NCBI RefSeq assembly: GCF_039645995.1
Contig: NZ_CP147920.1
Span: 1,488,001-1,552,000, forward strand
Direction: 5' to 3'
Length of the DNA stretch: 64,000 nucleotides
DNA from: Sulfurimonas sp. HSL3-1
GTDB lineage: Bacteria; Campylobacterota; Campylobacteria; Campylobacterales; Sulfurimonadaceae
In this document: piece after piece, positions 7,112 to 14,202 of the stretch
Layout of the letters: each line of letters begins with the position of its first letter
Numbering within the stretch: the stretch's first letter is position 1
Made by a program: the position numbers and the translations under genes
The notes under the pieces: generated by a model
Told to the model about the DNA's origin: nothing
Database searches by the model: none
What the model saw: the letters and a program-made list of their open reading frames with translations, nothing else

Positions 7112-7490
7112 TTTGAATACTTTCGTAGGCAACATTGATTTTTTATTAGACAGTACAAATTCTAAAACAACTCCTAATATTTTTGATTTTTCCTGCATAT
7201 TTGTTACACCAAACCTAGTTTTTGTAGAGGAATTACTAGAAACAGATATTGATTTTCTTCAGTTAGGTTTGAAAGTTTTTCATTTATCTGCTGATTCAAT
7301 GACATACGTATCTACACTTTCAAGAAAATGTAAATTAGTAAGTATTTATGACCTCTATTCTTTAGCACTTGCAAAGCAAGAAAATATCCCCATTGTTTCA
7401 GATTGTAAAGCCGTATTATCTTGTGCAAATGCTGAAGATATTGCAGCTTTAAACAGTACTGGTTTCCTTCATTTCTTATGCCCTTCCTGA
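7101..7490 (+). CDS. PIN-like domain protein, possible toxin partner of the XRE-ImmA gene
   Basis: About 129 aa. The layout resembles a PIN ribonuclease: FLLDSTN (first acidic residue), LVFVEELLE, then LVSIYDLYSLALAKQENIPIVSDCKAV, where Asp, Ala-Lys and a second Asp fall where PIN domains keep metal-binding acids. The resemblance is moderate and the first acidic motif is degenerate. No ATG is available: I place the start at GTG 7101, overlapping the end of the upstream gene by 11 bp, with TTG 7074 and TTG 7113 as alternatives. Overlap with a XRE-ImmA gene fits a toxin-antitoxin style pair. Toxicity is inference. Confidence 0.6.
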   Translation: MENNLNTFVGNIDFLLDSTNSKTTPNIFDFSCIFVTPNLVFVEELLETDIDFLQLGLKVFHLSADSMTYVSTLSRKCKLVSIYDLYSLALAKQENIPIVSDCKAVLSCANAEDIAALNSTGFLHFLCPS

Positions 7491-7615
7491 AACATCAGCC
7501 AGTAAAGACTTTTATTGTACCTTTTTCTCTTTTTCCACTTTTGACAGCAGTGGGCTTATTCAATCCTATCTACCAATACTTTCTTACTAGAACAAAATAA
7601 GCATCACATACACTT

Positions 7616-8368
7616 ATGGAAATATCAATCGAAATGCTCATGTTCCTCTTTGCCGCATCCATCGTCGCTGGCACGATGGATACGATGGTCGGCGGAGGCG
7701 GGCTCATTACCCTGCCCTCGTTGATGCTCACCGGCCTGTCGCCCATCAACGCGCTGGGTACGAACAAACTGCAGGGGTGCATCGGTACGGGGACGGCGAC
7801 TTTTTTGCTGCTCAGGAAGTCCAAAATACGCTGGCGGCACATCCGGCCCCTCTTTATTGCCGCCTTTGTCGGTTCGGTCATCGGCACCGTGGCCGTGCAG
7901 TTCATCAGCCAGCACTCTTTGTCGCTGGTCATTCCCGTCGTGCTCGTGCTGATCATCGGCTACTTCCTGCTCTACAATCCAAGTAGAAACAGTAACTTCA
8001 GCATCAAAATGGGTGCGAAAAAGTTCACCTGGCTCGTCGTTCCCGGCATCGGTTTTTACGACGGCATGTTCGGCCCCGGCACGGGCTCCTTCTTCAGCTT
8101 TGCGAACGTGCTGCTGCGGCGCGCGAAACTGGTGGCGGCCACCGCCACGGCCAAGCCGCTCAACTTCGCCACCAACGTTTCGTCCCTCTTGGTCTTCATC
8201 CTCTTCGGCAACGTCGTCTGGCATGTGGGCCTGGTGATGATGCTGGGCCAGGCCGTCGGCGCCTGGCTGGGGGTGCATCTGCTTTACAAAATCAACCCGC
8301 AGTATCTGCGCAGCTTCGTCATCGCCGTCTGTCTGCTGATGCTCGCTAAGTACATCGCCTCCTCATGA
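7616..8368 (+). CDS. TSUP (TauE/SafE) family membrane transporter
   Basis: 250 aa with about eight hydrophobic segments in two homologous halves, as expected for the TauE/SafE sulfite/organosulfonate exporter family. Hallmarks are the conserved N-terminal glycine patch MVGGGGLITLPSL and the second-half counterpart GIGFYDGMFGPGTGSFF. It should reside in the inner membrane; the substrate (a sulfur oxyanion or small organic anion) cannot be assigned. It marks the return to GC-rich chromosomal sequence after the island and has the neighbouring genes' codon style. It appears to be monocistronic. Confidence 0.9.
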   Translation: MEISIEMLMFLFAASIVAGTMDTMVGGGGLITLPSLMLTGLSPINALGTNKLQGCIGTGTATFLLLRKSKIRWRHIRPLFIAAFVGSVIGTVAVQFISQHSLSLVIPVVLVLIIGYFLLYNPSRNSNFSIKMGAKKFTWLVVPGIGFYDGMFGPGTGSFFSFANVLLRRAKLVAATATAKPLNFATNVSSLLVFILFGNVVWHVGLVMMLGQAVGAWLGVHLLYKINPQYLRSFVIAVCLLMLAKYIASS

Positions 8369-8526
8369 TGTTCTGACCCTCACTGGCAGCATTACTTTCA
8401 AACCCCTTCGTTCCCCATTGTCACTTTTTGCTACAATCAGTGAAGGAGTACAGACATTGTCGTCCGGATGCAACACCCCTCCGGATCAATCGCAGCGTAT
8501 CTGCATTAGCAAGCAAGGAGAGCGCG

Positions 8527-8880
8527 ATGGAACATGTTCAAGAAGTGTTAAAGACCTCCCTGGAGGAGCTTGAAAGGGTGCTGAGCACCAAAACGGTCGT
8601 CGGGGAGCCCTTCGTCATCGAAGGCAACACCCTCATCCCCCTCATCAGCATCGGGTTCGGGTTCGGTGCCGGCGGCAACATCGGCGGCAAAAAAAGCGGT
8701 GACGGCGGACAGGGCGCCGGCACGGGCGGCGGTGGCGGCATCCGGCCGGTGGCCCTCGTCATCATCAACAAGGAGGGCGTCAGGGTCGAACCCATCAAGA
8801 GCGGGATGGCCGGGGTCTTCGAACACCTCGGCGACACCCTCGCCAAGGCGATGAAGGAGAAAGAGGACGACGACGATTAG
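8527..8880 (+). CDS. GerW-family (YtfJ-like) protein
   Basis: 117 aa. GerW/YtfJ proteins are best known from Bacillus spores but occur in many non-sporulating bacteria, with unknown function there. Features: the VVGEPFVIEGNTLIPLISIGFGFGAGG segment, a long Gly-rich loop, then IRPVALVIINKEGVRVEPIK. AAGGAGAGCGCG precedes the ATG at 8527; an upstream in-frame extension to 8428 has no comparable ribosome site. The DUF2953 gene follows 10 bp downstream, the same pairing seen in Gram-positives, implying a joint function at the membrane. A very acidic tail (EKEDDDD) ends the protein. Confidence 0.85.
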   Translation: MEHVQEVLKTSLEELERVLSTKTVVGEPFVIEGNTLIPLISIGFGFGAGGNIGGKKSGDGGQGAGTGGGGGIRPVALVIINKEGVRVEPIKSGMAGVFEHLGDTLAKAMKEKEDDDD

Positions 8881-8890
8881 CGGCTGAACC

Positions 8891-9412
8891 ATGCTAGTAG
8901 TTCTCTATCTCATCGCCTTTCTGCTCCTGTTCCTGCTCGCGTTGCTCGCCACTCCCGTCGAGCTGAGCCTGCAGCTGGAGAAGGAGGAGCGCTTCGACTA
9001 CAAGGCCCGGCTGCACTGGTTTTTCGGGCTTGTTTCCGTCGACCTTACCGGGCTGGCAAAGAAAGCGGGCTCGATGAAAAAAGCGAAGCGCAAAAAGCGC
9101 AAAGCGCACAGGACAAAGTTCCCGGGCGGGAGTGTGTCGCCCCAGAGCGTCACCCGGCTTTTGCGGGGGCTGCGGCACAGCATTCATGTCAGGGAGCTTA
9201 GCCTTCACGGCCGTATCGGCCTGGGCGACCCGGCATGTACCGGTATGCTGATGGGTCTCTTGCAACCGCTCCTGCTGCCCGCGCGGCAGGTAAGCCTCGT
9301 CGCGGATTACGAGGAGGCCGTCTTCGAAGGGCGCTTCAGCGCAAGGGTCCGCCTTGTCCCCCTGCGGATCTTCGGCGTTTTGCTGCGCTTTTTCTTTGCG
9401 GGAAGGCGCTAG
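8891..9412 (+). CDS. DUF2953 domain membrane-anchored protein
   Basis: 173 aa with one N-terminal membrane helix (VVLYLIAFLLLFLLALLATPV), a beta-rich segment (FDYKARLHWFFGLVSVDL), a strongly basic stretch (KKAKRKKRKAHRTK) and a C-terminal hydrophobic end. This matches the DUF2953 layout, a family that commonly accompanies gerW/ytfJ; here it follows that gene by 10 bp. Function is unknown. The protein probably faces the cytoplasm or periplasm from a single anchor, which the sequence does not settle. Confidence 0.8.
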   Translation: MLVVLYLIAFLLLFLLALLATPVELSLQLEKEERFDYKARLHWFFGLVSVDLTGLAKKAGSMKKAKRKKRKAHRTKFPGGSVSPQSVTRLLRGLRHSIHVRELSLHGRIGLGDPACTGMLMGLLQPLLLPARQVSLVADYEEAVFEGRFSARVRLVPLRIFGVLLRFFFAGRR

Positions 9413-9469
9413 GATGATCACTGCGGCAGGGTGACCGTCCGCATTACCCACAGAAGAAAGGAGAATCCA

Positions 9470-10192
9470 ATGCCCGCCGAGCGCACCGCTTCATCGCACC
9501 CCCTCTACCTCTGCGCCCCCGTCAACGCCCTCGTGGAGGGGATCTACGAGGAGAATATCCCCCTGGCCGAGATCAAACGCCACGGCGATTTCGGCCTGGG
9601 CACCTTCGACGACCTGGACGGGGAGATGGTGATGCTAGCAGGCGACGTCTACCAGATCACCGCCGACGGGGAGGCGCACGGCGTCGCCGACGCCAAACAC
9701 ACCCCCTTTGCCGTCGTCACCTTTTTCGAACCGACCTTCAGGGTGACTTTCGATGAGGCGATGGACTACGACACCTTCCTCGCGCGCCTCGACGCCCTGC
9801 TCCCCTCGCCCAACCTCTTCTACGCCCTCCGCATCCGCGGCCGCTTCGACCTGGTCCGGGCGCGCTCCGTCCCCAAGCAGCACAACTACCGGCCGCTCAG
9901 CGAAGCGGCCGCCGAACAGCACGAATTCCGCTTTGAGAACGCGGAGGGGTGCCTCGCCGGCTTCTACACGCCCGCGTTCATGGCCTCGCTCAACGTCCCC
10001 GGCCTGCACCTGCACTTCCTCACGCAGGACCGCCTCCGCGGCGGCCACCTGCTGGAGTGCCGCACCCGCGGCGTTACCGTCGAGGTGCAGATGCTCCACA
10101 CCCTCGAACTCTCCCTCCCCATGACGCACGACTACCTGACCCGCGATTTCGGGCGAGACACGGCCGCAGACCTCGAGGCGGCGGAGAAGTAG
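9470..10192 (+). CDS. budA: Alpha-acetolactate decarboxylase
   Basis: 240 aa. This enzyme converts acetolactate to acetoin, diverting pyruvate from branched-chain amino-acid synthesis into a neutral product. The zinc ligand region GLHLHFLTQDRLRGGHLLEC (two His in HLH, a third in GGH) is intact, and the N-terminal TFDDLDGEMVMLAGDVYQI is typical. AAAGGAGAATCCA precedes the ATG at 9470; the upstream frame to 9431 lacks support. No acetolactate synthase is adjacent, so its acetolactate presumably comes from the ilv pathway. It is monocistronic as far as can be seen. Confidence 0.9.
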   Translation: MPAERTASSHPLYLCAPVNALVEGIYEENIPLAEIKRHGDFGLGTFDDLDGEMVMLAGDVYQITADGEAHGVADAKHTPFAVVTFFEPTFRVTFDEAMDYDTFLARLDALLPSPNLFYALRIRGRFDLVRARSVPKQHNYRPLSEAAAEQHEFRFENAEGCLAGFYTPAFMASLNVPGLHLHFLTQDRLRGGHLLECRTRGVTVEVQMLHTLELSLPMTHDYLTRDFGRDTAADLEAAEK

Positions 10193-10341
10193 CGCCCGGG
10201 AGAGATGCGATTTTCTGCTGTATTGACCGTAACCATCCCTCCGACCGCACTGGACAAATATAGAGCATCCTGCCGTGGCGCAGCATGCGGAGTCCCGGCA
10301 AAAGGGCCTTTTCACAGCCACTTTCCTTAAAATACAAAGAG

Positions 10342-10347
10342 TATAAT
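10342..10347 (+). promoter_or_regulatory. Possible -10 element upstream of cowN
   Basis: A perfect TATAAT lies 28 bp before the leader peptide ATG (10375) and 78 bp before cowN, in an AT-rich pocket of otherwise GC-rich sequence. No good -35 is visible. I searched the same region for a GG-N10-GC sigma-54 element with adequate flanks and did not find one. Confidence 0.4.
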
Positions 10348-10374
10348 ATTCCACAAATATTTTTAAGGAAACCA

Positions 10375-10428
10375 ATGACCCTCTGCACCGCCGCGCCCCT
10401 CCTCCCTTCCGAAAAGCACGCCCAATGA
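10375..10428 (+). CDS. 17-codon leader peptide overlapping the cowN start
   Basis: A short frame, MTLCTAAPLLPSEKHAQ, starts at an ATG with a strong ribosome site (TTTTAAGGAAACCA) and stops at TGA 10426-10428, overlapping the cowN ATG at 10425 in an ATGA arrangement. The cowN start itself has only a weak upstream purine stretch. This looks like translational coupling. Whether the peptide has its own function is unknown. Confidence 0.45.
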   Translation: MTLCTAAPLLPSEKHAQ

Positions 10429-10736
10429 ACAATGAAATCCGCATAGACGAACGCTACGTCTCCTTTGCGAACATCGACTGCTTCGAGAACGCCTGCCTCG
10501 TCATCGACCGCCTCCTTTATGTCACCGGCCAGGCCGAGCACGTCAACCTCTACTGGAAAAAGATCATCCCGACGATCCCCCAGGCCTACTACGACCGCGA
10601 CCCGAAAGCCGATGAGAAAGAGGCCCTGCTCTACCTTGTCTGCTCCAACGTCTTCTACCTCGAAGAGCTCTTTGAGAACGAAGAGGACGAGGAGGGGCTC
10701 AATGCCCTGAAGCGCGCCGAACTGGAGTGCTGCTAG
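10425..10736 (+). CDS. cowN: CowN, carbon-monoxide protection protein for nitrogenase
   Basis: 103 aa. CowN sustains nitrogen fixation in the presence of carbon monoxide, by interacting with the MoFe protein in the organisms studied. Family marks: RYVSFANIDCFENA at the N-terminus, the YWKKIIPTIP helix, KADEKEALLYLVCSNVFYLEELFE, and the terminal ECC pair. The product therefore links this locus to nifDK at the right edge, although they are 50 kb apart. Translation seems coupled to a 17-codon leader peptide. The gene ends just before the heptamer tandem array. Confidence 0.88.
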   Translation: MNNEIRIDERYVSFANIDCFENACLVIDRLLYVTGQAEHVNLYWKKIIPTIPQAYYDRDPKADEKEALLYLVCSNVFYLEELFENEEDEEGLNALKRAELECC

Positions 10737-10753
10737 GCGGCAGCACAGCGCGC

Positions 10754-10844
10754 CCACTACCCACTACCCACTACCCACTACCCACTACCCATTACCTAAT
10801 ACCTAATACCTAATACCTAATACCTAATACCTAATACCCATCAC
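10754..10844. repeat. Heptamer tandem array (13 units)
   Basis: Thirteen consecutive 7-bp units: five CCACTAC, one CCATTAC, six CTAATAC and one CCATCAC. The array fills the gap between cowN and the marR promoter and ends 4 bp before its -35 hexamer. Perfect 7-bp repetition is prone to slipped-strand length change. The unit is not a multiple of three and no frame uses it. Confidence 0.95.
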
Positions 10845-10848
10845 CATC

Positions 10849-10899
10849 TTGACGAAAAGAAATATTTGCAATATACTTGTGTACTCAAATATATTGCAA
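10849..10899 (+). promoter_or_regulatory. marR promoter with overlapping inverted-repeat operator
   Basis: TTGACG at 10849-10854 and TATACT at 10872-10877 are separated by 17 bp, a near-consensus sigma-70 promoter. The inverted repeat TTGCAATATA (10866-10875) / TATATTGCAA (10890-10899) overlaps the -10 and the expected start of transcription, ideal for autorepression by the MarR protein encoded immediately downstream. Sequence observation is direct; repressor identity is inferred. Confidence 0.75.
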
Positions 10900-10908
10900 G
10901 GATATTTC

Positions 10909-11322
10909 ATGGCTTCAAAACTGGAATGGCTCTTCGCCTTCTCCTCCGCGCATGCGAAACTCTTCAAGCAGGTCGACCGGGCGCTCAGCGTCCACGGCAT
11001 CAGCTTCTCGGAGTTTTACATCCTTCACCGGCTCCAAAATGAGCCGGGGCGGGCCATGCGGCGCATCGACCTGGCCGAAGAGGTCGGGATGAGCGCCTCG
11101 GGGATCACCCGGGCGCTGAACCCGCTGGAGAAGCTGGGGCTGGTGCAGAAAGAGAAAAACCCCAGGGACGCGCGGGTGAGCCTCGTCAAGCTCTCCGACA
11201 CCGGGGTACAGCACTCCACCGACGCCCTGGCAACGGTGCAGTCAACCCTCGACACCCTGCTCTCGCCGCTGGAAGAGAGCGATATCGACGCCTGCATGGC
11301 AATCGCGGCAAAACTAAACTAA
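10909..11322 (+). CDS. MarR-family transcriptional regulator
   Basis: 137 aa with the MarR winged-helix: a dimerisation helix (KLFKQVDRALSVHGISFSEFYILHRL), recognition helix region AEEVGMSASGITRALNPLEKLGLV and wing EKNPRDARVSLVKLS. It should repress its own promoter through the inverted repeat just upstream. The ATG at 10909 follows AAGGATATTTC. The acetyltransferase gene starts 10 bp after its stop, so both are likely one operon and the acetyltransferase the regulated output. The ligand is not evident. Confidence 0.9.
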   Translation: MASKLEWLFAFSSAHAKLFKQVDRALSVHGISFSEFYILHRLQNEPGRAMRRIDLAEEVGMSASGITRALNPLEKLGLVQKEKNPRDARVSLVKLSDTGVQHSTDALATVQSTLDTLLSPLEESDIDACMAIAAKLN

Positions 11323-11332
11323 GGAGAGCACT

Positions 11333-12001
11333 ATGCTGGACCCGGCAAAAAAACACCCCATGGTGATGCCCGACGGCACTGCCGTCCCGCAGGTCGTCTA
11401 CCTGAGGGCGGTCATCGACCACCCCCGCATCGAGGTGGGTGAATTCAGCTACTACCACAATTTTGAAACGCTGGAGGACTACGCGGGCTATCTCGCCCCC
11501 TACCTCTTCCCCCTCAGCCTCGACAGGCTCATCATCGGCAAGTTCGTCCAGATCGCCCACGGGGTGCGCTTTATTACCAGTTCGGCCAACCACGCCATGG
11601 GCGGGTTCTCCACCTACCCCTTCGACAACTTCACGATGAACGCGGAGACGACGGGCGCCGATATCGTCGCCATGTTCGAAAAGTCCGGCAACCGCGGCGA
11701 CACCGTCGTCGGCAACGACGTCTGGATCGGGCTGGGGGCCACGATCATGCCGGGGGTGACCATCGGCGACGGGGCGATCATCGGCAGCCATGCCGTCGTC
11801 GCAACAGATGTGGCCCCCTACACCGTCGTGGCGGGCAACCCGGCACGCCCCGTCCGCAAGCGCTTCGACGACGAGGTCACGGCGGCGCTGCTCGCCATCC
11901 GCTGGTGGGAGTGGCCGACCGCGAAGATCGAAAAGCACATCAACGTCATCACCGGCGGCGACATCGACGCGCTGAAACACTGCAGCCGGGAGAGCTGCTA
12001 A
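11333..12001 (+). CDS. CatB-related O-acetyltransferase (left-handed beta-helix)
   Basis: 222 aa of the xenobiotic/streptogramin acetyltransferase type (Vat/CatB-related). The hexapeptide-repeat helix is visible in VVGNDVWIGLGATIMPGVTIGDGAIIGSHAVV, the catalytic His lies in SSANHAMGG, and the AGNPARPVRKRF motif closes the helix. It uses acetyl-CoA and forms trimers in characterised relatives. The true substrate is unknown; CatB-like proteins are often annotated as resistance enzymes without proof. It shares a MarR-controlled operon, which fits an inducible detoxification role. Its stop overlaps the end of the convergent gene at 11998. Confidence 0.87.
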   Translation: MLDPAKKHPMVMPDGTAVPQVVYLRAVIDHPRIEVGEFSYYHNFETLEDYAGYLAPYLFPLSLDRLIIGKFVQIAHGVRFITSSANHAMGGFSTYPFDNFTMNAETTGADIVAMFEKSGNRGDTVVGNDVWIGLGATIMPGVTIGDGAIIGSHAVVATDVAPYTVVAGNPARPVRKRFDDEVTAALLAIRWWEWPTAKIEKHINVITGGDIDALKHCSRESC

Positions 12002-12246
12002 TCCCTCTGCCGTTTCTCCAGCAGCTCGCGCCGGAACTTCTCCTGCGCCTCCTTGGCCCTCTCCCGCTCCGCGTCACGCTGCCGAATCCGCTCTTTGAAA
12101 ACCGCCTCCTGCTTCTTCTGCTCGGCGGTCAGCTCTTTTTTCGGGACAGGCTTCTCCTCTTCATAGGGGACGATAACGCCGATGCTGACGGCGAAGGCCA
12201 GGCTGCCATAGAGCAGGAAAGCCGCTGCAAATACGCTCTTTTTCAT
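11998..12246 (-). CDS. Small secreted or membrane-anchored coiled-coil protein, unknown
   Basis: 82 aa, no family recognised. It starts MKKSVFAAAFLLYGSLAFAVSIGVIV, a signal peptide or single anchor, followed by a highly charged helical stretch (PKKELTAEQKKQEAVFKERIRQRDAERERAKEA, read in parts) that should form a coiled coil. AAAGGATCAGCGT precedes the ATG. It converges on the acetyltransferase gene with a 4-bp overlap of stops. The upstream side is occupied by repeat copy 4. Confidence 0.6.
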   Translation of the reverse strand: MKKSVFAAAFLLYGSLAFAVSIGVIVPYEEEKPVPKKELTAEQKKQEAVFKERIRQRDAERERAKEAQEKFRRELLEKRQRD

Positions 12247-12317
12247 ACGCTGATCCTTTTGACTCTATGCACCCACGCATAGTAAAAACATTTTAGCCAA
12301 CATCTTTTCATACACAA

Positions 12318-12585
12318 GCTTCGACACGTCGAAGCGCATTCAATCAAATTGAAAGTTGGCCTTGAGCGCTCCTTGTAAGCCATCCCGGAGGCACAAAGCC
12401 GGGAGGGATGAGCGATTCGTGAAAGGCCGCTTTTTGCGCTACTTTTTCTAAAAAAGTGGCAAAGAAATACTCTTCTCTATCTTTTCTTTTTACAAAGAAA
12501 AGAAACAAAAGAAAATCGTCGTTGCGCGAAGCGCACGCTTAACGACAAGTCGCCTATTGATCAATGCGCTTCGATGAATCGAAGC
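12318..12585. repeat. MITE-like repeat, copy 4 (full length)
   Basis: Same orientation as copy 1: left hairpin GCTTCGACACGTCGAAGC at 12318-12335, right hairpin GCTTCGA-TGAA-TCGAAGC at 12568-12585. It is about 40 bp shorter than copy 1 because the right arm lacks the cggctttatgcc stretch. The central AT-rich hairpins are kept. Lies between the small coiled-coil gene and the MATE gene. Confidence 0.85.
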
Positions 12586-12601
12586 TAGTAGAAGGAAGAG
12601 A

Positions 12602-12750
12602 GCTTCGACACGTCGAAGCGCATCAATAAAATAGACCCTTGGGCCTTGAGCGCGATCCTTATAAGCCATCCCGGAGGCACAAAGCCGGGAGGGATGAGCG
12701 ATTCGCGAAAGGCCGATTTTTATGCTACTTTTTCTAAAAAAGTGGCAAAG
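12602..12750. repeat. MITE-like repeat, copy 5 (half element)
   Basis: This is the left half only, starting 16 bp after copy 4. Its first 114 bases are identical by eye to copy 2 at 1191-1304. It then follows the actttttctaaaaaagtggcaaag centre and stops. The remaining 43 bp to the MATE stop codon (12794) show nothing recognisable. Confidence 0.8.
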
Positions 12751-12793
12751 AGACTACTGTTCAATTGTCAGTCTAAATAATGAGAGGAATAGA

Positions 12794-14146
12794 TCATATC
12801 TTCGTCTTCAGCCACTTCCGACCGGCAAAGATCTTCCAGAAGATGAAGCCTTTGATGAAGGTTTCCACCGTCATGATGATGTAGACGGCGATGATGCCAA
12901 ATCCCAGTTTCATGGCGATGTAGGAGGGAATAACCCGCAGCAGCCAGAGGGCCGCAATATTGATCTTCAGCGGCGTGCGCGTGTCTCCCGCGCCGCGCAG
13001 GACGTTGCTGAGCACGAAGAGCACGGCCAGGGGCACCTGGGAGAGGCCGACGAGGCGCAGGTAGAACGACGCCTGCTGAACGGTCGCGGGATCGTGGGTG
13101 AACATCCGCACGAAGAGCTCCGGCCAGATGACCATGACAAGCCCGAATACTCCCATGAATGTCGCGGCGACTTTGAGGCTGTAGAGCCCCCCTTCATAGG
13201 CCTCTTCAGGGCGCTTCGCCCCCAGCTGCTGGCCGACGATGGCCATCGCCGCGACGGCGAAGCCAAACCCCGGCATAAAGGCGAGCCCCTCCACGCGCAG
13301 CCCCACCTGGTACCCCGCCAGCGCCGCCGTGCCATAAGAGGCGATGACCCAGATAAAGAGCAGGAAGGAGCTGACGGTGATGAGCCGTTCCAGCGCCGCG
13401 TGGCTGCCGACCTTGACGGCGCGCTTCAGGTCCGGCAGGTTCCACAGCGGCAGGAAATGCAGCCGCGCGTCGTGCCGCCGCAGCAACAGCAGGTAGAGCA
13501 CGATGTTGAGGCCGTACGCCGCCACCGTCGCGTAGGCCGCCCCGGCGACGCCCATCGCGGGCAGCCCCCAGTGGCCGAAGATGAGCAGGTAGTCCAGCAG
13601 CGCATTGACCCCGGCGGAGGCGAGCTTGATGTAGAGGGAGCTCTTCGTATCACCCGCCGCGCTGAGCTGGTTGTAAAAGAGCGCGTCGAGGAAGATCAGG
13701 GGAAATCCAAGGGCGAGCGCGCCGAAATAGACGCCGCCGTAGTGCACGACGTCCTCACCCGTGCCAAGCAGGCGGTAAAACTCTTCGGCAAAGAGGGTAC
13801 CGGCCGCGGTAAAGGGGAGCGAGAGCAGCAGGGAGAAAGCCCCCAGGGTGAAAAGAAGCGCGTTGGCCCTTTTGCGGCGCCGCGCACCGATAAGCCGCGC
13901 CGTCACGGCGTTGCCCCCGACGACGTAGAGGGTGATGACGACGTTGACGACCATGATGAACTGCATACTCGTCCCGACCGCCGCCAGGGCGGAGACGCTC
14001 AGTAGCCCTACCATCAGCATGTCGACGAGGATCTGCAGGACGTCGAGGAGGTGTTTGAAGGCCGCGGGCAGCGCCAGCCGCAGCACCTCGCGCAGGCGTG
14101 CGTTGGGGCGCAGAGACGTCAATACGGAGCGGGACGGTTGGTTCAT
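12794..14146 (-). CDS. MATE family efflux transporter
   Basis: 450 aa with about twelve hydrophobic segments in two six-helix halves, the MATE layout. It should export cationic organic compounds using a sodium or proton gradient. Recognisable parts are LRLALPAAFKHLLDVLQILVDMLMVGLLS near the N-terminus, FIMVVNVVITLYVVGGNAVTARLIGARR, and the second-half equivalents VGLRVEGLAFMPGFGFAVAAMAIVGQQLGA, quoted in part. Length is normal. The start ATG is 14144-14146. The PhyH dioxygenase gene lies 56 bp upstream on the same strand; co-transcription is possible. Substrate unknown. Confidence 0.92.
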   Translation of the reverse strand: MNQPSRSVLTSLRPNARLREVLRLALPAAFKHLLDVLQILVDMLMVGLLSVSALAAVGTSMQFIMVVNVVITLYVVGGNAVTARLIGARRRKRANALLFTLGAFSLLLSLPFTAAGTLFAEEFYRLLGTGEDVVHYGGVYFGALALGFPLIFLDALFYNQLSAAGDTKSSLYIKLASAGVNALLDYLLIFGHWGLPAMGVAGAAYATVAAYGLNIVLYLLLLRRHDARLHFLPLWNLPDLKRAVKVGSHAALERLITVSSFLLFIWVIASYGTAALAGYQVGLRVEGLAFMPGFGFAVAAMAIVGQQLGAKRPEEAYEGGLYSLKVAATFMGVFGLVMVIWPELFVRMFTHDPATVQQASFYLRLVGLSQVPLAVLFVLSNVLRGAGDTRTPLKINIAALWLLRVIPSYIAMKLGFGIIAVYIIMTVETFIKGFIFWKIFAGRKWLKTKI

Positions 14147-14202
14147 TTAAAGTTGCTTCCTGCCTGCACCCGCCATCGGTGCGGCAATGGTTAAGATGGG
14201 TG

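Noticed and set aside
10193-10374. Sigma-54 promoter for cowN
   Set aside because: No TGG...TGC element with correct GG-N10-GC spacing and flanks was found; the only GG-N10-GC hit lacks the ACG and TTGC parts.
10754-10844. Repeated units resembling a short CRISPR-like array
   Set aside because: Units are only 7 bp with no spacers, and no cas genes are present; it is a simple tandem repeat.
12722-14005. 427-codon rightward frame across the MATE gene
   Set aside because: Composition (Arg/Gln/His/Asp-rich) is typical of an antisense shadow, and the opposite strand encodes a full-length MATE transporter.
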